Position numbers and translations under genes: made by a program. The notes beneath the pieces were generated by a model, which saw nothing but the letters and a program-made list of their open reading frames with translations, made no database searches and was not told where the DNA came from. Shown piece after piece: positions 26,226-39,180 of a stretch of 64,000 nt of DNA (position 1 is the stretch's first letter; every line of letters starts with the position of its first letter). The stretch comes from Orthonyx spaldingii (lineage: Eukaryota; Chordata; Aves; Passeriformes; Orthonychidae): contig VZTJ01004697.1 in assembly GCA_013397795.1 (NCBI GenBank), positions 910,649-974,648 of the forward strand, written 5' to 3'.

Positions 26226-28604
26226 AGTATGAGTTGGTGACAAGCCAGACTTGGGCTTGAACTCTCTCAGAATTTGGGACTCGGTTGAGATATGATGTAG
26301 TTATGAGCCATTTGACTCTAGAGCCCTAAATTCAAGAAATCTCTGTGTTGCTGAGCTCCAAAGTTTGCTTTAGAGTCTCTGGTGTGAAGATCTGTGAGAT
26401 TTTACAGTGCTAAGTCCTAATTTTACAGTAGGAATTTGAAGGATGCATCACAATCAATTTCTTTCAGGTGATAAAGGGATAGAAACTCAAATTGTCAGTA
26501 GGTTGGATTTCTTGGGTAACGTGGTAGATAATTATGTGAATTATCTGTATGAATGGCCAACTATTGTTACATAGGGCACAGAAAATAGCCCGTTCGAACT
26601 ATGGTGTGTTACCCTGTAAGTAGTCACACAGATTTTCGAATCTTCACTTACTGTTCCACTGCTGATTTTTCATGTGAACTATGGTAGCCAGTGTGGCTGG
26701 AAATTGTAAAAGAAGCAGAGGTTACTTCAAAGTAATCTCCATTTTAAAACAAGTTCCACCACGCAAGAAGTTTCACAGCTTATGTTGTAAGTCATAATAT
26801 CAATCTTTTTTTAGTTAAGTTTGGGGTTACTGAGGGCACAAGCTTTACAGTCTCAGATGCTGGGTCGTTCAGAAGTAGTTTATTCTCCAATTTGGTCTTG
26901 GCAAATCATTCACTCTTGTTTATACAACTTTGCCAGTAATCCAGACAACTCATATAACGCTGCCCCAGAAGTGCTGAATTGTGTTAGATTCAGAACAATT
27001 TCATACTGTACCAAGTGGAATCCACTACATTTTTATTTGATGGATGAATCTTCCAGTGTCCTCAGAAGTGTGAACACAAGATAATTTCCCAAAAGCATGC
27101 ACTGTCCAACATTTGGAAATGTATAATTGTTAATATATGTTTAACATATGTAATACTTATTAATATGTATAAAATAAGGACATGCAACATCTCTGGGTGT
27201 TTTTGTTAAGAATTTGAGTATGTGGGATGCAAAGTGTTTCTTAGAATTGAAAAGTGAGGCTTTATGGGATGTGTGAGTCTCCATAACTTATTTGCTAGGT
27301 TGTAAAGTTTGGATGGATTAAATTTGTTCTACATTTCAAAAATGTCATGTTTGGGTTTTTTAATAGCTGTTTGATCTGTGGAGCTGTTTCAGTTAATTTG
27401 GTCTGATTATTGGAGTTTTCTAAGTATAAAAATGATACTTTTTGTAATTTTTTAATGTAAAATGGACATTTCTTAAAACATTACTTGCATGTGGACACAA
27501 ATAATTACACTTTTAAATGTGCCTTTAAAGGCCAATACTAATTCACTGTATTAAATCCAGTCTTTGTTATGGAATATGTTGTTCTGAGACACAAGCATAG
27601 ATGATTTTAAAGACTGTACTTAACCTGTCACAAAGCACAAGCCATGAAGAAGATGTTTAAATCTTCTTCAGAGGTCCAAATCTTTTGCAACTGAGCTTCC
27701 AGGTTACCAGAGAGTACCTGTGCCATTTCCTATTAAAATCCAATTCATTATGAAGAATCCATGGGTGATTCTTTCATGGTTTCATCTCCCTTAGTAATAG
27801 CCATTACAAACTGGATAAACTAAAGATGACGAAAATTTTATTTTTCTTTCTGCATCTTATTGTCAGTGCTAACATAAATCAGTTTCACTGTAAGGAGGGG
27901 AAAAAAAGAGGAAAAGTAAATACAGCTGTAATTGTAAACATTTGTAACATGAGTTATAGACATGGGATGCCAGAATTTGTAATCTTTAAAGTGTATGTTT
28001 TTATAGTACAGAACTTAATATTGCAAAACTGAGTAACAGCATAGAAACTCATATGACTTCTCTTCCACTATGTTAAAAGCATACTCAGCCTATCCACTTC
28101 CAAGCAAGACAGAGTAACTTCTTTAAAAGCTTGATACCTTTTCTGAAATGTTCTTATTTTGTTGAATTTTGAGGACACAGGTTACTGCTGTTACACCAAT
28201 TTCTTGGTGGAAATAGCGTTTTGAAAATAGCATTTTGTTTTCACTTGGGTAAAACCGTATTCATTATTATGCTTAATTAATATTAGGGTTTGTTTAGGCT
28301 GTTGCCATCAAAATTTCCATTATTGCAACATTATTTTATCTGATGTTAAATGCAATAATTTTACCCTGTCTTAATTCACTGAAATATCTGTTGATGTTTC
28401 CAAGTTTCCAAGCCCTCAGCTTTGATGTTTCGTCATTCTCTCTGCATCCTTCTAACACTTTCACCATCATACTGAGCATATGCCACTTAGATTAATTTTA
28501 AAGATATTTCATGATCCTTGCTGTCTGTCACCTTGCCTTTGGCTCATGGCTTACACAAGCTTGCATCACCTACTTCCTAGAGAAGCCCATTTGTACTTCA
28601 TCCT

Positions 28605-28648
28605 ACACACAATATATATGTATATACACACAGATATATGTGTGTATC
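28605..28648. repeat. AT/AC/GT dinucleotide-rich patch
   Basis: Mixed short runs ACACAC, ATATATAT, ATATACACACA and TATGTGTGTAT: a decayed alternating purine-pyrimidine microsatellite. Confidence 0.8.
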
Positions 28649-30529
28649 TGCTCAGAGTGAGTCTCCATAAATACCTTAAAGGTATTCTGCTTTTTCAGAT
28701 CCTTCTGTAAAATTCCTGCCAGGATAAAGTACCCATCATGCTTCTTGTTGTGTCCTTCTTGTCCCCCATCTATTTGTTGTCACTCTATAATGCTTGGACT
28801 AGAAGACACCTGAAGCAGGGTCTGTCTTTTCCCTTGTCCTCTTTCCCTTTTCAGTACGGAGTCTAGTGTGCCTTAAGATCAGGTTAGTCTTTCCTGAAAC
28901 TGAGATTGTGAATACATAATCCAAGTGGTTATAATGGTTGTTGTTGCTCATGCATGTGGTGTAAGTGTGTAAAGGACTCCTCCAGTGTACATTCACACTG
29001 TGTTTCCATACAGCACTTTTTCTGTGCCTTCTTCAGCTTCTCCAGGTTTACTGTTGTTGGGAGCAGGCCTGCCAAAATAAGAGGTCATTGCATTCATAAG
29101 AATGTACGTTCAAAAGAGACCCAAGTTAGACGTTGACACATAGTCATACTTGTGAAATTAACTTTCAAGAAAGTATTTGAAATCTAAAATACTTGTCACT
29201 GACAGTATCTTGTAATTACCACTTATGATTAAGAAGGGGTTTTCCTCTGTGTCTTTTAACTAAGATGAAAGTAAATGTACCTTTGGCTTGAGCTATCATG
29301 TGGAACCAGAACAACTTCTGAACTTGTCTCTCTTTCCTTTAGAAATTATATACCCTGTTGTACATGCCTGTTACATTGCTTAATGTACCCACTGCAAAAT
29401 TTTCTGCCTACACGGGGGTTTCAATTATTAATTTTAATTTCCTTCTCTAAGTGTTGTGGGGCTGCAATTCAATTTTCATTTACTTCATTGGAAGCTGTAT
29501 TAGACCCTATGAAATGGTCAGTCAAGGGCGCTTTGATTAAAGGAAAAATAAATTTACTGTCAGGCAAGTTGAAGTTGTAAGTGGAAGGGACAGCATGCTT
29601 GGACTTGTATGAGGTTATTGCCTTCTGTATGGCTTCAGGAAAAGATTGGCTGGAGGCTATTACTTATCTCAATAACCCCCTTCATAATGTCTAGCCATTA
29701 GCTATGCGAGCAGGGAAGTCACAGTGTTATTTCCTACTCTTGTATTTAGTTAATGCAAAAATTTGCAAAGTGGCTTGTTCATGACATGTAAGTACGTCGA
29801 AGGCAGTATTTGGTGTGAAATACATGAGCATTGTTTGGGGTGGTATACAGCCTATGAGCCTCAGGACTCAGCCCCTGTATCAATCACTTCTCTGCTCCTA
29901 GAGTCGCAGTATTTTCTCTCTTGTCCTGTGCTATGATTAAACAGGAATCTGTTTGCCAAAGGATTTCTACAGCTGTAAAACTAAGCAGGACACATGTCCA
30001 GAGAAGTGAACAGCACGTCATAAATAAAGAACAGTTTATCTACAATCTCTCCAGCAGCTGATGAACCTATCAGGCACAGGAGGGCTTTCAGAACAGGAAA
30101 CTTCTGTGAAGGACAGAAGCTAGTTTGGGATCAGTGATTTATCATTGCGTGTTGTGTGAAAACAGCAGCATGCTGACACACCTGCAGAGCCCGATCTACA
30201 AAGCTGTTGAACAATTTTTCCCAGAAAACTTAAGAATAAAAAAATATTGATCTCTGGTTCAGTTCTGCTGGCCTCTGAATCATATCTAGGTAAGCAAGGA
30301 GTCTGCTGGCCCGAGAGATGTCACAGGAGGGAGGTCTGGTGAGAAGCCAGGACCCTGGGCTGCGCGTGTGGAAACAAAAGCAATCTTCCCCGCCCTCAAG
30401 AAATGTTTGTCAGCTGCATAGTGTCTGACCTGCTCATTGGATCAGCATAAAGGGATAGGGACATTAATCCTCTCCTGTATTCTTTACAGAAGTTGTGAAC
30501 AGGAAGCTGCTATCAGCAGCAGTACAAAC

Positions 30530-31193
30530 TGATGCATTCCTTTGGCTCCAGCTGGACATGAGCCCGCAACATGCACTGGCAGCTCAGAAAGCCAGTTGCA
30601 TCCTGGGCTGCATCCAAGGCAGTGTGGGCAGCAGGGCAAGGGAGGGGACTCTGTGCCTCTGCTCCTCTGCTCTGGTGAGACTCACCTGGAGCACTGCATC
30701 CAGCTCTGGGGTCCCCAGCACAGAAAGGGCAGGGACCTGTTGGAGTGAGGGCAGAGGAAGCCACCAGGATAATTATAGGGATGGAGCACCTCTCCTGTGA
30801 GGACAGGCTAGAGAGTTGGGATTTCTCAGCCTGGAAAAGAGAAGGCTCCATGGAGACCTAACTATGGCCTTCCAGTACCTGAAGAGAGCCTAAGAAAGAG
30901 AGGGACTCTTCACAAAGACTATTTACAAGAACATGTAGTGACAGCACAGGGGGAATGGCTTCAAACAGAAAGAGAGTAGGTTTAGATTGGATATTAGGGA
31001 GAAATTGTTTACTGAGAGACACTGGCACATGTTTCCCAGAGAAATTGTGAATGCCCCATCCCTGGAAGTGTTCGAGGCCAGGGTGAATGGGGCTCTGAGC
31101 AACCTGCTCTAGTGGAAGGTGTCCCTGCCCAAGGTAAGGGATTGGAACTGGATGATCTTTAAGGTCCCTTCCAACCCAAGTCATTCTGTGATC
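30530..31193 (+). mobile_element. CR1 LINE, longest copy in the window (ORF2 C-terminus to 3' end)
   Basis: CR1 ORF2 protein remains are readable in shifted frames: PQHALAAQKASCILGCIQ in one frame, and HLEHCIQLWGPQHRKGRDLLE in another. The usual 3' series follows: CTCTCCTGTGAGGACAGGCT, CAGCCTGGAAAAGAGAAGGC, CTTCCAGTACCTGAAG, GGAATGGCTTCAAAC, and CCCTTCCAACCC plus CATTCTGTGAT. It is 5'-truncated and frameshifted, so inactive. Its sense direction is the same as KCNQ1. Confidence 0.95.
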
Positions 31194-32652
31194 AGTGCCG
31201 AATGTCCTTATTACTGTCACTGTCTCTGTGGAGAAAGGTCTGTGTGCATCGGATGTCCAAAAAAAGCCCCTGAAGTTGCATGTGGCTGTTCCTTAAAGCT
31301 ATGAATTTTTTCTGGGTTTTTTTCTGAGTTCGGAAAGAAAACAAAAAACAGGCACATAAGAATTGTTAGTAATTTTAAAGAAAATGAAAGTAAAAGCTTT
31401 TCAAAAGGAAGGTGTAAGATTCCAGATGGCCTCAGACTATAGGAACATATTTTGCCAAGGAAGAATGTATGAAGTTTCTTCATTATGTGGTAGATAATTT
31501 TGCCTAAGAGGCCCTATCTCAGCCTGCCTACTTTTCCTTAAATTACTAATCCACAGAAGTAACTGATTAATTTGATTAGGATTGGTGAGAGATATAGTCT
31601 CTAGATGTACTTTCCTCCCTACCACATGAGGAATGCTGAAGACTACCTCATGTCTGGTTTTAACCATGTAGATGTGCAAAACTATGTCATTGAGGTAAAG
31701 AGCAGAGAAGATCTGAACATATTCTTCTTTCTCCTCACCAGAGAGACAGAGTAACACACATGCACAGTGAATTTCAGTTTTAGACAGTGAGACAGTGCAA
31801 CCTGGCAGAAGCTCGGTAAAATGATGAATCTCATTGCATAAACATCTTATGCTTATTATTGGCTGCACATCCATTTAAACTGAAAAATTCCCTTTTTCCC
31901 CAAGCTAACTGTAGTTTTCCTCTGATTGGTTTTTTTTTTTGGTTTTTTTTTTTTTTTTCTCTTCTGGTATGTCTTAAAGAGAAAAGAAACCTGATGTAAC
32001 AGAGTAGCCTAGCATAGCAGGATCCAGATTAGCAGCATGGGTACCTTGGAGATTAGGTATGTATTTTTTCCTCTGAAAAATGTCTAATGTAGTGTATGAA
32101 CAGATTCAGGGCTTGTTATTGAAAGGATTAAGTCCAGCTTGTTTCTAGAACAAACTTGAACAAAGACCAATCTATTTTGTTCATCTTTCATAAAAAGATT
32201 AAGCAGACTGCATTATTCTGCATTACAGTAGTCACACACTAGAAAATTCTTTCCAAAGCAAAGGCGCCTTTTTTTATTCTATTTTAAAAAAATTAAAAAA
32301 TCTGTAAGCAGGAATGGACAGGAACTGCTACGTTCCTGGGCTAATCCAGTGTGAACACGTTGCTGTTCAGTTTGAAGGCAGTTGGCAACTTTTTGGCAGG
32401 AATATTATTTATTTAATTAATTAGTGTGAAAAGAACAGTTTGGCTTGTTTTCCTGCTCTCCTTAGAATCAAGACCTTTCCCTGCTGGATGCTCCATCGCT
32501 TCTTACATACCACTTTTTGCAACCTACTTTAAGCTAATGCATGATGCCTTTCCTACAATTCTGCAAACCAAGTGAAATCATGAGTAAACTAACTCTGACT
32601 ATCAGATGCTCTAGCAGATCCCATCATTTTATTGCTAAGCCATTAAGAGACC
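31194..32652. other. Intronic sequence, no gene seen
   Basis: AT-rich. A minus-strand frame of 145 codons at 31437-31874 has no recognisable domain or homologue and is treated as chance. Confidence 0.55.
31921..31959. repeat. T-rich homopolymer stretch
   Basis: Two long T runs separated by GG, ending CTCTTCTGG. Simple repeat with no recognisable retrocopy attached. Confidence 0.8.
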
Positions 32653-32924
32653 TTTTTTTTTTTTTTTTTTCACTTTAAACTTCCCTGGACTGAGTTCTGG
32701 CCAGAGGCAGTTTCCCCAGCTCATAAGCTTCATACTCTGCATGGAAGAGAGCCTCCAAATAAGCACTGTCACTCTCCTCTGGGAGCCCCACAGTCCATCA
32801 GTTTTGAACACAACAGCCTGATTGTCAGCTACATTGGGACACTCCATCAATTTAATGTGGAGACAGAAGCCCCTTTGGGAGTACCTGGTGATGGTGTGGG
32901 GGAGAATTACAGAGCCCAGATTTC
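32653..32924 (-). pseudogene. Possible polyadenylated retrocopy fragment of an unidentified transcript
   Basis: On the minus strand the segment ends in 18 A (T run at 32653-32670). Two adjacent frames look protein-like. One contains HTITRYSQRGFCLHIKLMEC then NVADNQAVVFKTDG; the next, shifted, contains EALFHAEYEAYELGKLP and ends in TAA a few bases before the A tract. That layout resembles the 3' end of a frameshifted processed pseudogene. I do not recognise the parent gene, and chance frames beside a T tract remain possible. Its far side abuts a CR1 3' tail of the opposite sense. Confidence 0.35.
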
Positions 32925-32985
32925 TGTTGGACTTCACCATCTTAGATGTCATCTTCCAACCCAAATCATTCTATGATTCTATGAA
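32925..32985 (+). mobile_element. Short CR1 3' tail
   Basis: GTTGGACTTCACCATCTTAG, then ATCTTCCAACCCAAATCATTC and ATGATTCTATG match the last ~60 bp of avian CR1. The usual upstream CR1 body is missing and is replaced by the unidentified segment ending in a T tract. Confidence 0.75.
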
Positions 32986-32993
32986 AATCTAGG

Positions 32994-33014
32994 AAAAAAA
33001 AAAAAAAAAAAAAA
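32994..33014 (+). repeat. A homopolymer next to the assembly gap
   Basis: An A run of about 20 nt, then GGGAGGGGAAAG. It borders low-complexity sequence leading into the gap. Confidence 0.85.
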
Positions 33015-33048
33015 GGGAGGGGAAAGTATTCTCACAGGGGGGGTGTTT

Positions 33049-33063
33049 NNNNNNNNNNNNNNN
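33049..33063. other. Assembly gap (15 N)
   Basis: Fifteen ambiguous bases follow a G homopolymer (CACAGGGGGGGTGTTT) and an A run. The gap was probably caused by homopolymer or GC-rich sequence. Its true length is unknown. Confidence 0.97.
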
Positions 33064-33199
33064 GAGGGTCTTTTCTTCCAGAGTTAGCTCATTCCTAATG
33101 GGCACCAGAAGCAGAGGGGAGTGCTCAGAGGGTAGGCACAGCAAGCAGAAGGAAATCATTATGTTGGATTTTTTTTTCTTATCAGTTCTGCAACTTAAA

Positions 33200-33400
33200 A
33201 CTACCCTGAAGAGACGTGTTTCGACAGAGCTCTTCACACTTTCAAACAAAAGAGCTTTTCTCTCTTCCTCCCTCCCCGCCCTCCCCCTAGTTTGGATGTA
33301 CGGCTGGAGAAAAATGATTGCAGGCATTGTCTGGCAACAACAACCGCGGAGTCTCTTCTGGAAACGTGTTGGGTCAGGTTCATGAGTGCGCACAGAAAGA
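33200..33400. promoter_or_regulatory. Small CpG-enriched patch in the intron (candidate regulatory element)
   Basis: By eye about nine CpG sites lie within about 200 bp (GACGTG, TTCGAC, CCCGCC, TACGGC, ACCGCGG, AACGTG, TGCGCAC), against an otherwise CpG-poor intron. It also has a polypyrimidine/CCTCCC block. It is far too short for a classical CpG island. No TATA box or start site can be assigned. Confidence 0.25.
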
Positions 33401-33904
33401 GAGGGAGAAAGGGGAGGGAAAAAAGGCTCCCTGGCCAGATAAATAACTCACTTTTGGAAGATGCTTCACCAGTGTTCCTGCTGTTCTGCAGCAGCCTCAG
33501 CCAAGATCCAGCTATGTCAGTTGTTTAGTCGTTGGTACTGGGAGAGGTGATATGTTAACAAAAGTATGCAGTAACAAGCATTTAAAATGTGATGTTTTAT
33601 TCGTTTTTCAGTAAATACAGGGAGATGCTAATGACTAATTTCTGCTCTTAATGTAATTCATGTTGTGAACATGAAAACAAGCAGAGGAATAATTTCTCAG
33701 AGTCTGGATCCTTTCACTGACCCTGTGCACGTTTGCATTTAAACAAAAGAAACTAAATTTCTGCCCATGCATAGCTGAAAAAAAATCGCTATAGTTTTGT
33801 CTGGGTAACGTGACAAAAGCGTTTAATGTAACCTAAGGAAATAATTTGAGTATAAAATGGGGAGCTGATTAGAGCAGTAAAATAATCAGATGTTAAAAGG
33901 AGCA

Positions 33905-34135
33905 AATACAGGAGAGTGTAACGGCTAAAAGCCCAGGAGTGGGAATCAGGCCAGCTGGGGTTCTGCTTCCATTCAAGCATGCTGTGCAACTCTGAGTAAG
34001 TCAATAAACCTTGCAGTGCTTCAGCTCGGCCATCTGTAGAATGGAAATAATAAAAATATTATTCCCTGTCTCCCCAAACTGCAGTGAGGCATTGAGATGA
34101 GTATTGAGTCAGAGTGCTGTGAGTTGAGAAAAGAC
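33905..34135 (+). mobile_element. Ancient CORE-SINE/MIR-like element with tRNA-like head
   Basis: The best-preserved SINE fossil here. It has an A-box-like region (AACGGCTAAAAGCCCAGGAG), a B-box-like GGTTCTGCTTCC, a decayed core (CAACTCTGAGTAAGTCAAT), then CAGCTCGGCCATCTGTAGAATGG and AATAATAAAAATATTATTCCC. The order matches MIR-type SINEs (…CCTCATCTGTAAAATGGGGATAATAAT…). Confidence 0.8.
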
Positions 34136-37100
34136 AGATTTAAACTTTCCCAAAGTTCAGAAGTTTGTATCCCCTTCATTTCTATTTGGGAGGCTCAACT
34201 CCACTTCTGCAATTGTAAATCTGTTCTCCTCCCAGCTCTGTAGCTGGTTGGAGTCTGTTGGCCTTGTGTGAACAGTCAACAGACAAGAGACATTTGTGTC
34301 CATGACAGTGTCACTATGAGTCAGAGAGGTGTGTTACACTTCGGGAGCTGTGGCAACAGGGAAAACGTGCAGTTAGGGATGAAAAATGGGAGTGAAACCA
34401 TGGGTCTGGTAGTTAAATTCTTTACATACTTCAGAGCTCTGTCTCTCAAACAATCCACTCAAGACCCAAATCTCATGGGCCTATGCTGTATAATTTTGAT
34501 TACGACAGCATCTTTCTTCTTTGGATTGTTTTGCAGCTCTGAGATGGAGTGTGCTCTAGAGCCCAGGCATCACCAAGACATATCTTTGTGCTTGTCCCTC
34601 TGCTCCCTGAGAAATGCTGCTGAAGGGGATGAGGAATGTTCTCAGTGCACGTATTTGCTCGCAGCCATAAGTCTTGGTTAGGGCTTAAGCGTGTGCAGCA
34701 AAGGGACAGCTGGGACATGTGAAAAGCTATACAGGCGAGCCTTGCTAAATTAGCTTTGAGTTGTTTCGAGCTATAAGTTGTTTTTCCTCTTAAATTTCAT
34801 CTCTGATTCTGGGTCGTAGCTAGAAACAGAAGTGCTGAAATACAAATCCAGGCTTCCTGGTGTATTTAGCTCAGCGTTGGAGTCTCCAGAGGTTGAGATA
34901 AGTTCCAGAGTTTATTCCAATGGTTTGTTTGCTTGTTGAAAGTAATTTCCAGATCTCTGAGTAGTTCAGAAGGTGAAATAATCAATTAAATACCCTCATG
35001 TGCAGACTGACATGCATAAAGTATCCCCAAGGTGGTTAATGGGGCAAAATGTTTAAAAAGCACCACGAGCCCAGTTCAGGAAAGCTGCAAAAACCACAGC
35101 AGTTTGGACATCCAGTCTCTTCAGAGGCTGCAACTGGAACTTCCCATATCTTTTGTATGTTACATGCAAGTCAAATAACAAACAAAAGAGCAGCACAATT
35201 ACTCTGTCAGAGTAAAACATACATTTTCTATAATATAAATTCTTTCATTTTGCACTCCAAAGTAATTGTAAAAACAAATATACACATGCAAAATATTTTC
35301 CTTTTTCGTGCGTTCAGTTGGCAGTGGGGTTTTTTTTCACATAAGCCTCACTAAAAGTCAGCCATATGGGAAGGGCTTACAGTGTGTTGTAAATAGCAGG
35401 TTCAAATCAAGGCTAAACCAGTGCTCTTGCTCCAGCCAAAGCCACAGGGTGCTTCAAACTCCCATCTATTGCAATATTGGAAACAAACTACTGTGCAGTA
35501 AATTGTGAAGACTGTTTTTTCATGGTGCTACTCTTATATGAATTCATTTTCTTTCAGCTATGAAATCGGGTGAAAAATCTGAGACAAAACAAAAGGAGGA
35601 AGGAAAAACTTTTTCAGAGTACAGAATAAACTTTTTCATGTCTTAAGTTCACGTTGCAAACCAATAACTTGAGAAGATCATTTCTTTACATGCCCTAAAA
35701 TTCTTTACTTCTTGATATATGTTTTATTTTATGTTTAGCAAGGTGGCAGCTGAGTCCTGAAAATCAGCTTGGCGTAGATACTTCAAAGCAATTTTATAGT
35801 TCTGAACTGGCTTTTTAAAATATTCTGCCTTTTTTGTAATTCTGTGAGCTTTAATCCTGGTCTGTACATGCAGATTCTGTAACACTTAGTAGAATCTTTG
35901 GGAATTCTCCATGTATTAAGTTTCCCATGAAGTTCTGAAAGCAGAGTTTTGCCTTTCTTATCTTATTGTCAAATGATTAAATACCTTTTTTTTTTTTTAA
36001 AGGCAGTAGGAGTTTAACACCTAAACGTGTGTGCCACTGAAGTGGGGAAATATTAAGGCTCATGGTTTTAAATGTCACTCAAAGACATTATCTTTTCTGC
36101 TTCAGATTGACAACGCTTAGCTATCATCTCATTGACTGTTTTTCAGTGTATGTCTCTGTCACTGACAGAGTTCCATGCATCCTGTGTATTACAGTGGCAG
36201 GACTCCAAGGCAGTATTTGGCTATCAGTTTATTCACTAGATTTTTCATTCAAAATCCCTCTTGAGCTTTTCAGTATGGCTCAAATAAATTATTAGTTGGC
36301 TTAGAGTGCTGGCTGTAAATGTTTGGTCCTTTATTTGAGCATTAAAAAAGGCCTGGGAACTATTTCAGGGAAAGTATTATTAACAAATTCTGCATGATAA
36401 AAATCTACTATTTGTTTTGGTTTTCAACCAGGATTTTTTATTTTGGGGGAAAAGCAGGGAGGAGGTTGGTGGCAAGGTTCATATCAGAAGCAGTGTCATA
36501 ATTACAGAGAGTAGAAAGCCTGTCTAGAAAACAGAATTTTAAAAAGTATACGGAAATCTTCATAGCCAAAGAGGGAGACTCCTGTGGATGGTTGAGGAGG
36601 GTCTCCAGCAGCCGGGTCAGCGGCCTGGTACAAGAATCCTGCTGGAAGCAGAGGTTAAGGTTTCATTAAGAAAGCATTTCAGACTGTTAGGACTGTTAGC
36701 AGGCACACCCTGATTTCCAGGAAATAGGTATTATCCTTATTAACTCTTTAAATGCAAGTCAAGGTGCAAGTATTCCGGGGAAGCACTCAGAACATGCTGG
36801 AACCCCAGCAAGGTTCCTTCAAAGGGCGATGTACCTCCCTGTTTTCCAGAATTACCCTGTACAACTGGATTTTCCAAGCAGTGACCCTCAGTGTCTGCCT
36901 TGCCTATGTTAAATTCCCTCTACCTGGTGGTTCTGCTGGTACATCAGTCTTGTCAGGAGCAGTTGAGATTCTCCCTTGGTATTTCCAGGTGCGTCATGGA
37001 CTGCGGACTTTCCCTGCGCAGCCTACAGATCTCTCTGCATTCCTTCTTCAGCAAGGATATGCTTCATAAACCCAAGTTGGTTACAGTCCTCAAGAGACAA

Positions 37101-38984
37101 CCAGGGCTAAGATTTCTGATCCGTGTCTCATAAAACCACATGACCAGCTCTTACTGTTTTCTTTTTCCTCCGTATTTTCACTGGTAATCAGATCAATGTG
37201 TACAAGAACTGGCTTAACAAATTGGGCTGTAGGGTCAAGATGGTTTCTTGTATCACTGAAACTGAGTAAGGCCAGAGATTAATGGAAAATTTTCACCTCT
37301 AATCATTGGATGGATTTATATTTTTCATCCATTTCTGTAACTAAAAGTCTTGGAGAGACCTTTTTAAGTCAAAATTTGAAAAAGTAGGCTAGCACTGACA
37401 CTAATTGACTGTGCCAATTGAAGCACCTCCAGGGCCAGCCGTGACCTGAATGCTTCTGGGAGTAATCCTAAAGTAAGTGTGTTTTGATAAAAAAATAATT
37501 ATTCTTGACTGTGCTTCTGCTGCTTTTAAAGGCCATGTCTGGCTAGATTTAGAGGACCTCCATCCCATTGTATTTTCACACACTGATCCCAAAACATAGT
37601 CTGCATGTAAGACTCCCAGGTAAAACATGCTACTTATTCACCTTGAGCAAAGCTGGAGATTGAAAGGTGCTCTTCAACCGTCCAAAAACCATCCAAAGGT
37701 TTTTGGCAATCTTATTACTTTGCAGCATTAGCAGTTGCAGTTCTGTACAGAGAAAACCAATTTGTCTCCCCAGGGATTTCTGCTGGAGAGAGCTAGTTAG
37801 AGCCACTTAGAGAAACAGGAAATTCTGCAGTTTTGTAAATTATTTTAAAATTGATAGCCCTCGTGACAGGTGGTTCTTCAGAAGCCTCTTCAAAGCGCTT
37901 CCCCAGTGTGCAGGCACTTGGGGCAACATCTGAGGAGGGCAAGCTGGTGGCAGGTAAGGACTGAGCAAGGGACAGGTTTTGTCATGGACAGAGCACGTTA
38001 ATCAGAAAGTAAGAAGTCCTAAGCACCTTATTTTAGTTAGAGGTGGCAAAAATCAGCCTTTTTGGGAAAATAAGTTCCATTAGAAACCTCTGGGTTGTCT
38101 TATGTGAAGGAGACTACTTGGATAATGTTTTCCATCAGATCTTCTTGGAATCATTGATTTAGACTTTTTCATTGTGATCAGCATTTTAATCCAAGAACAT
38201 TGAAAGGCTGCACTTGGTCTGTTTTGTTGTCTTTTTATTCTTTCAGGCCCTTTGGAATAGTGATAGAGTTTTTACCTTTTTAATGAAATATTTCAGTACT
38301 GTCAACATTTATTATTAAGCTAAAGCCATTTACATGTTTCCAAATTAAAAGTTTGCCAAAGTTTACTCCTTGAAATATCTCAGTATTTTTAGAGGCTAAA
38401 AAAATTGTGATATGCCATAATTTCCCATACAACAGAAATTCTATTTTCTGACCAAGGCAAATAATGACAGCCCTTTTTTTCTGTTGAAGCCAAAAAGTGA
38501 AGCACAGTTTGTCTTCCATTAACTGTGTTTTGGGGTTTATTTTGCATACACACCTCTTGGTTTTGGGCATCAGGAGTGCTTCAGAGCCTTACCAGAACTT
38601 TGTAAGACATTGCCCACTATGAGACTTTGTTTCAGTTGTGTACATATTTAGCCACCTAACCTGAAGTTTTCCATTTTGGAAAAGTGTATAGGACTGTTTC
38701 AGCTGTAAAGCTTCAGCCATTTCAAGCAGAAGGATAGGAAGAGACAGATATGTGCGTATTATTGTGGTTATTTTTAAGCCTAATAAGTATTTTGTAATGC
38801 TCTCCTATATCCACGTTTTGGAACGAAGACTTGTAACTCATCTGGAAGTTAAATCTCAGGTACATTCTTTCCATTAAAAAATATCCAAACAAAATTACCA
38901 ATCAACAACAAAACAAAACTTTGAGTTTTTATTTATTCAAAGTAAGAGCCTCTAAAATCACACATTCTTAGGGCAAGGGGGGCA
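34136..38984. other. Intronic sequence, no gene seen
   Basis: Non-coding. A T run at 35988-35998 is the only simple repeat of note. The frames at 34268-34681 and 36752-37069 show no recognisable protein. Confidence 0.55.
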
Positions 38985-39180
38985 GCAAATGAGGAAGTGC
39001 TGATCACATCTCTCTGGCCACCAGTGTCAGAACACAAGGAAATGGAATGGAGCTGCATCGGGGGAAGTTCAGCTGGGACATTAGGAAAAGGTTCTTCACC
39101 CAGGGGGTGGTTGGGCACTGGAACAGGCTCCCCAGCTAAATAGTCACAACACCAAGCCTGACAAAACTCTTCTGAAGACA
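38985..39180 (+). mobile_element. CR1 LINE fragment lacking its 3' end
   Basis: Contains GGGACATTAGGAAAAGGTTC, TTCACCCAGGGGGTGGTTGG, GCACTGGAACAGGCTCCCCAG and CACAACACCAAGCCTGACA, all from the CR1 3' half. It then ends without the terminal tail. Confidence 0.9.

Larger units (their letters stand above)
22681..30529. other. Intronic sequence, no gene seen
   Basis: Apart from the CR1 at 24715, the AT/GT dinucleotide patch near 28605 and an old palindromic repeat near 26155, nothing can be assigned. Frames on both strands (for example 25211-25624 minus, 137 codons) carry no recognisable domain. Confidence 0.55.

Noticed and set aside
30495..30851. Overlapping frames on both strands of about 100 codons
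   Set aside because: They are remnants or antisense shadows of CR1 ORF2, not host genes.
31437..31874. Minus-strand 145-codon frame
   Set aside because: No family recognised, no splice or promoter context, AT-rich intron.
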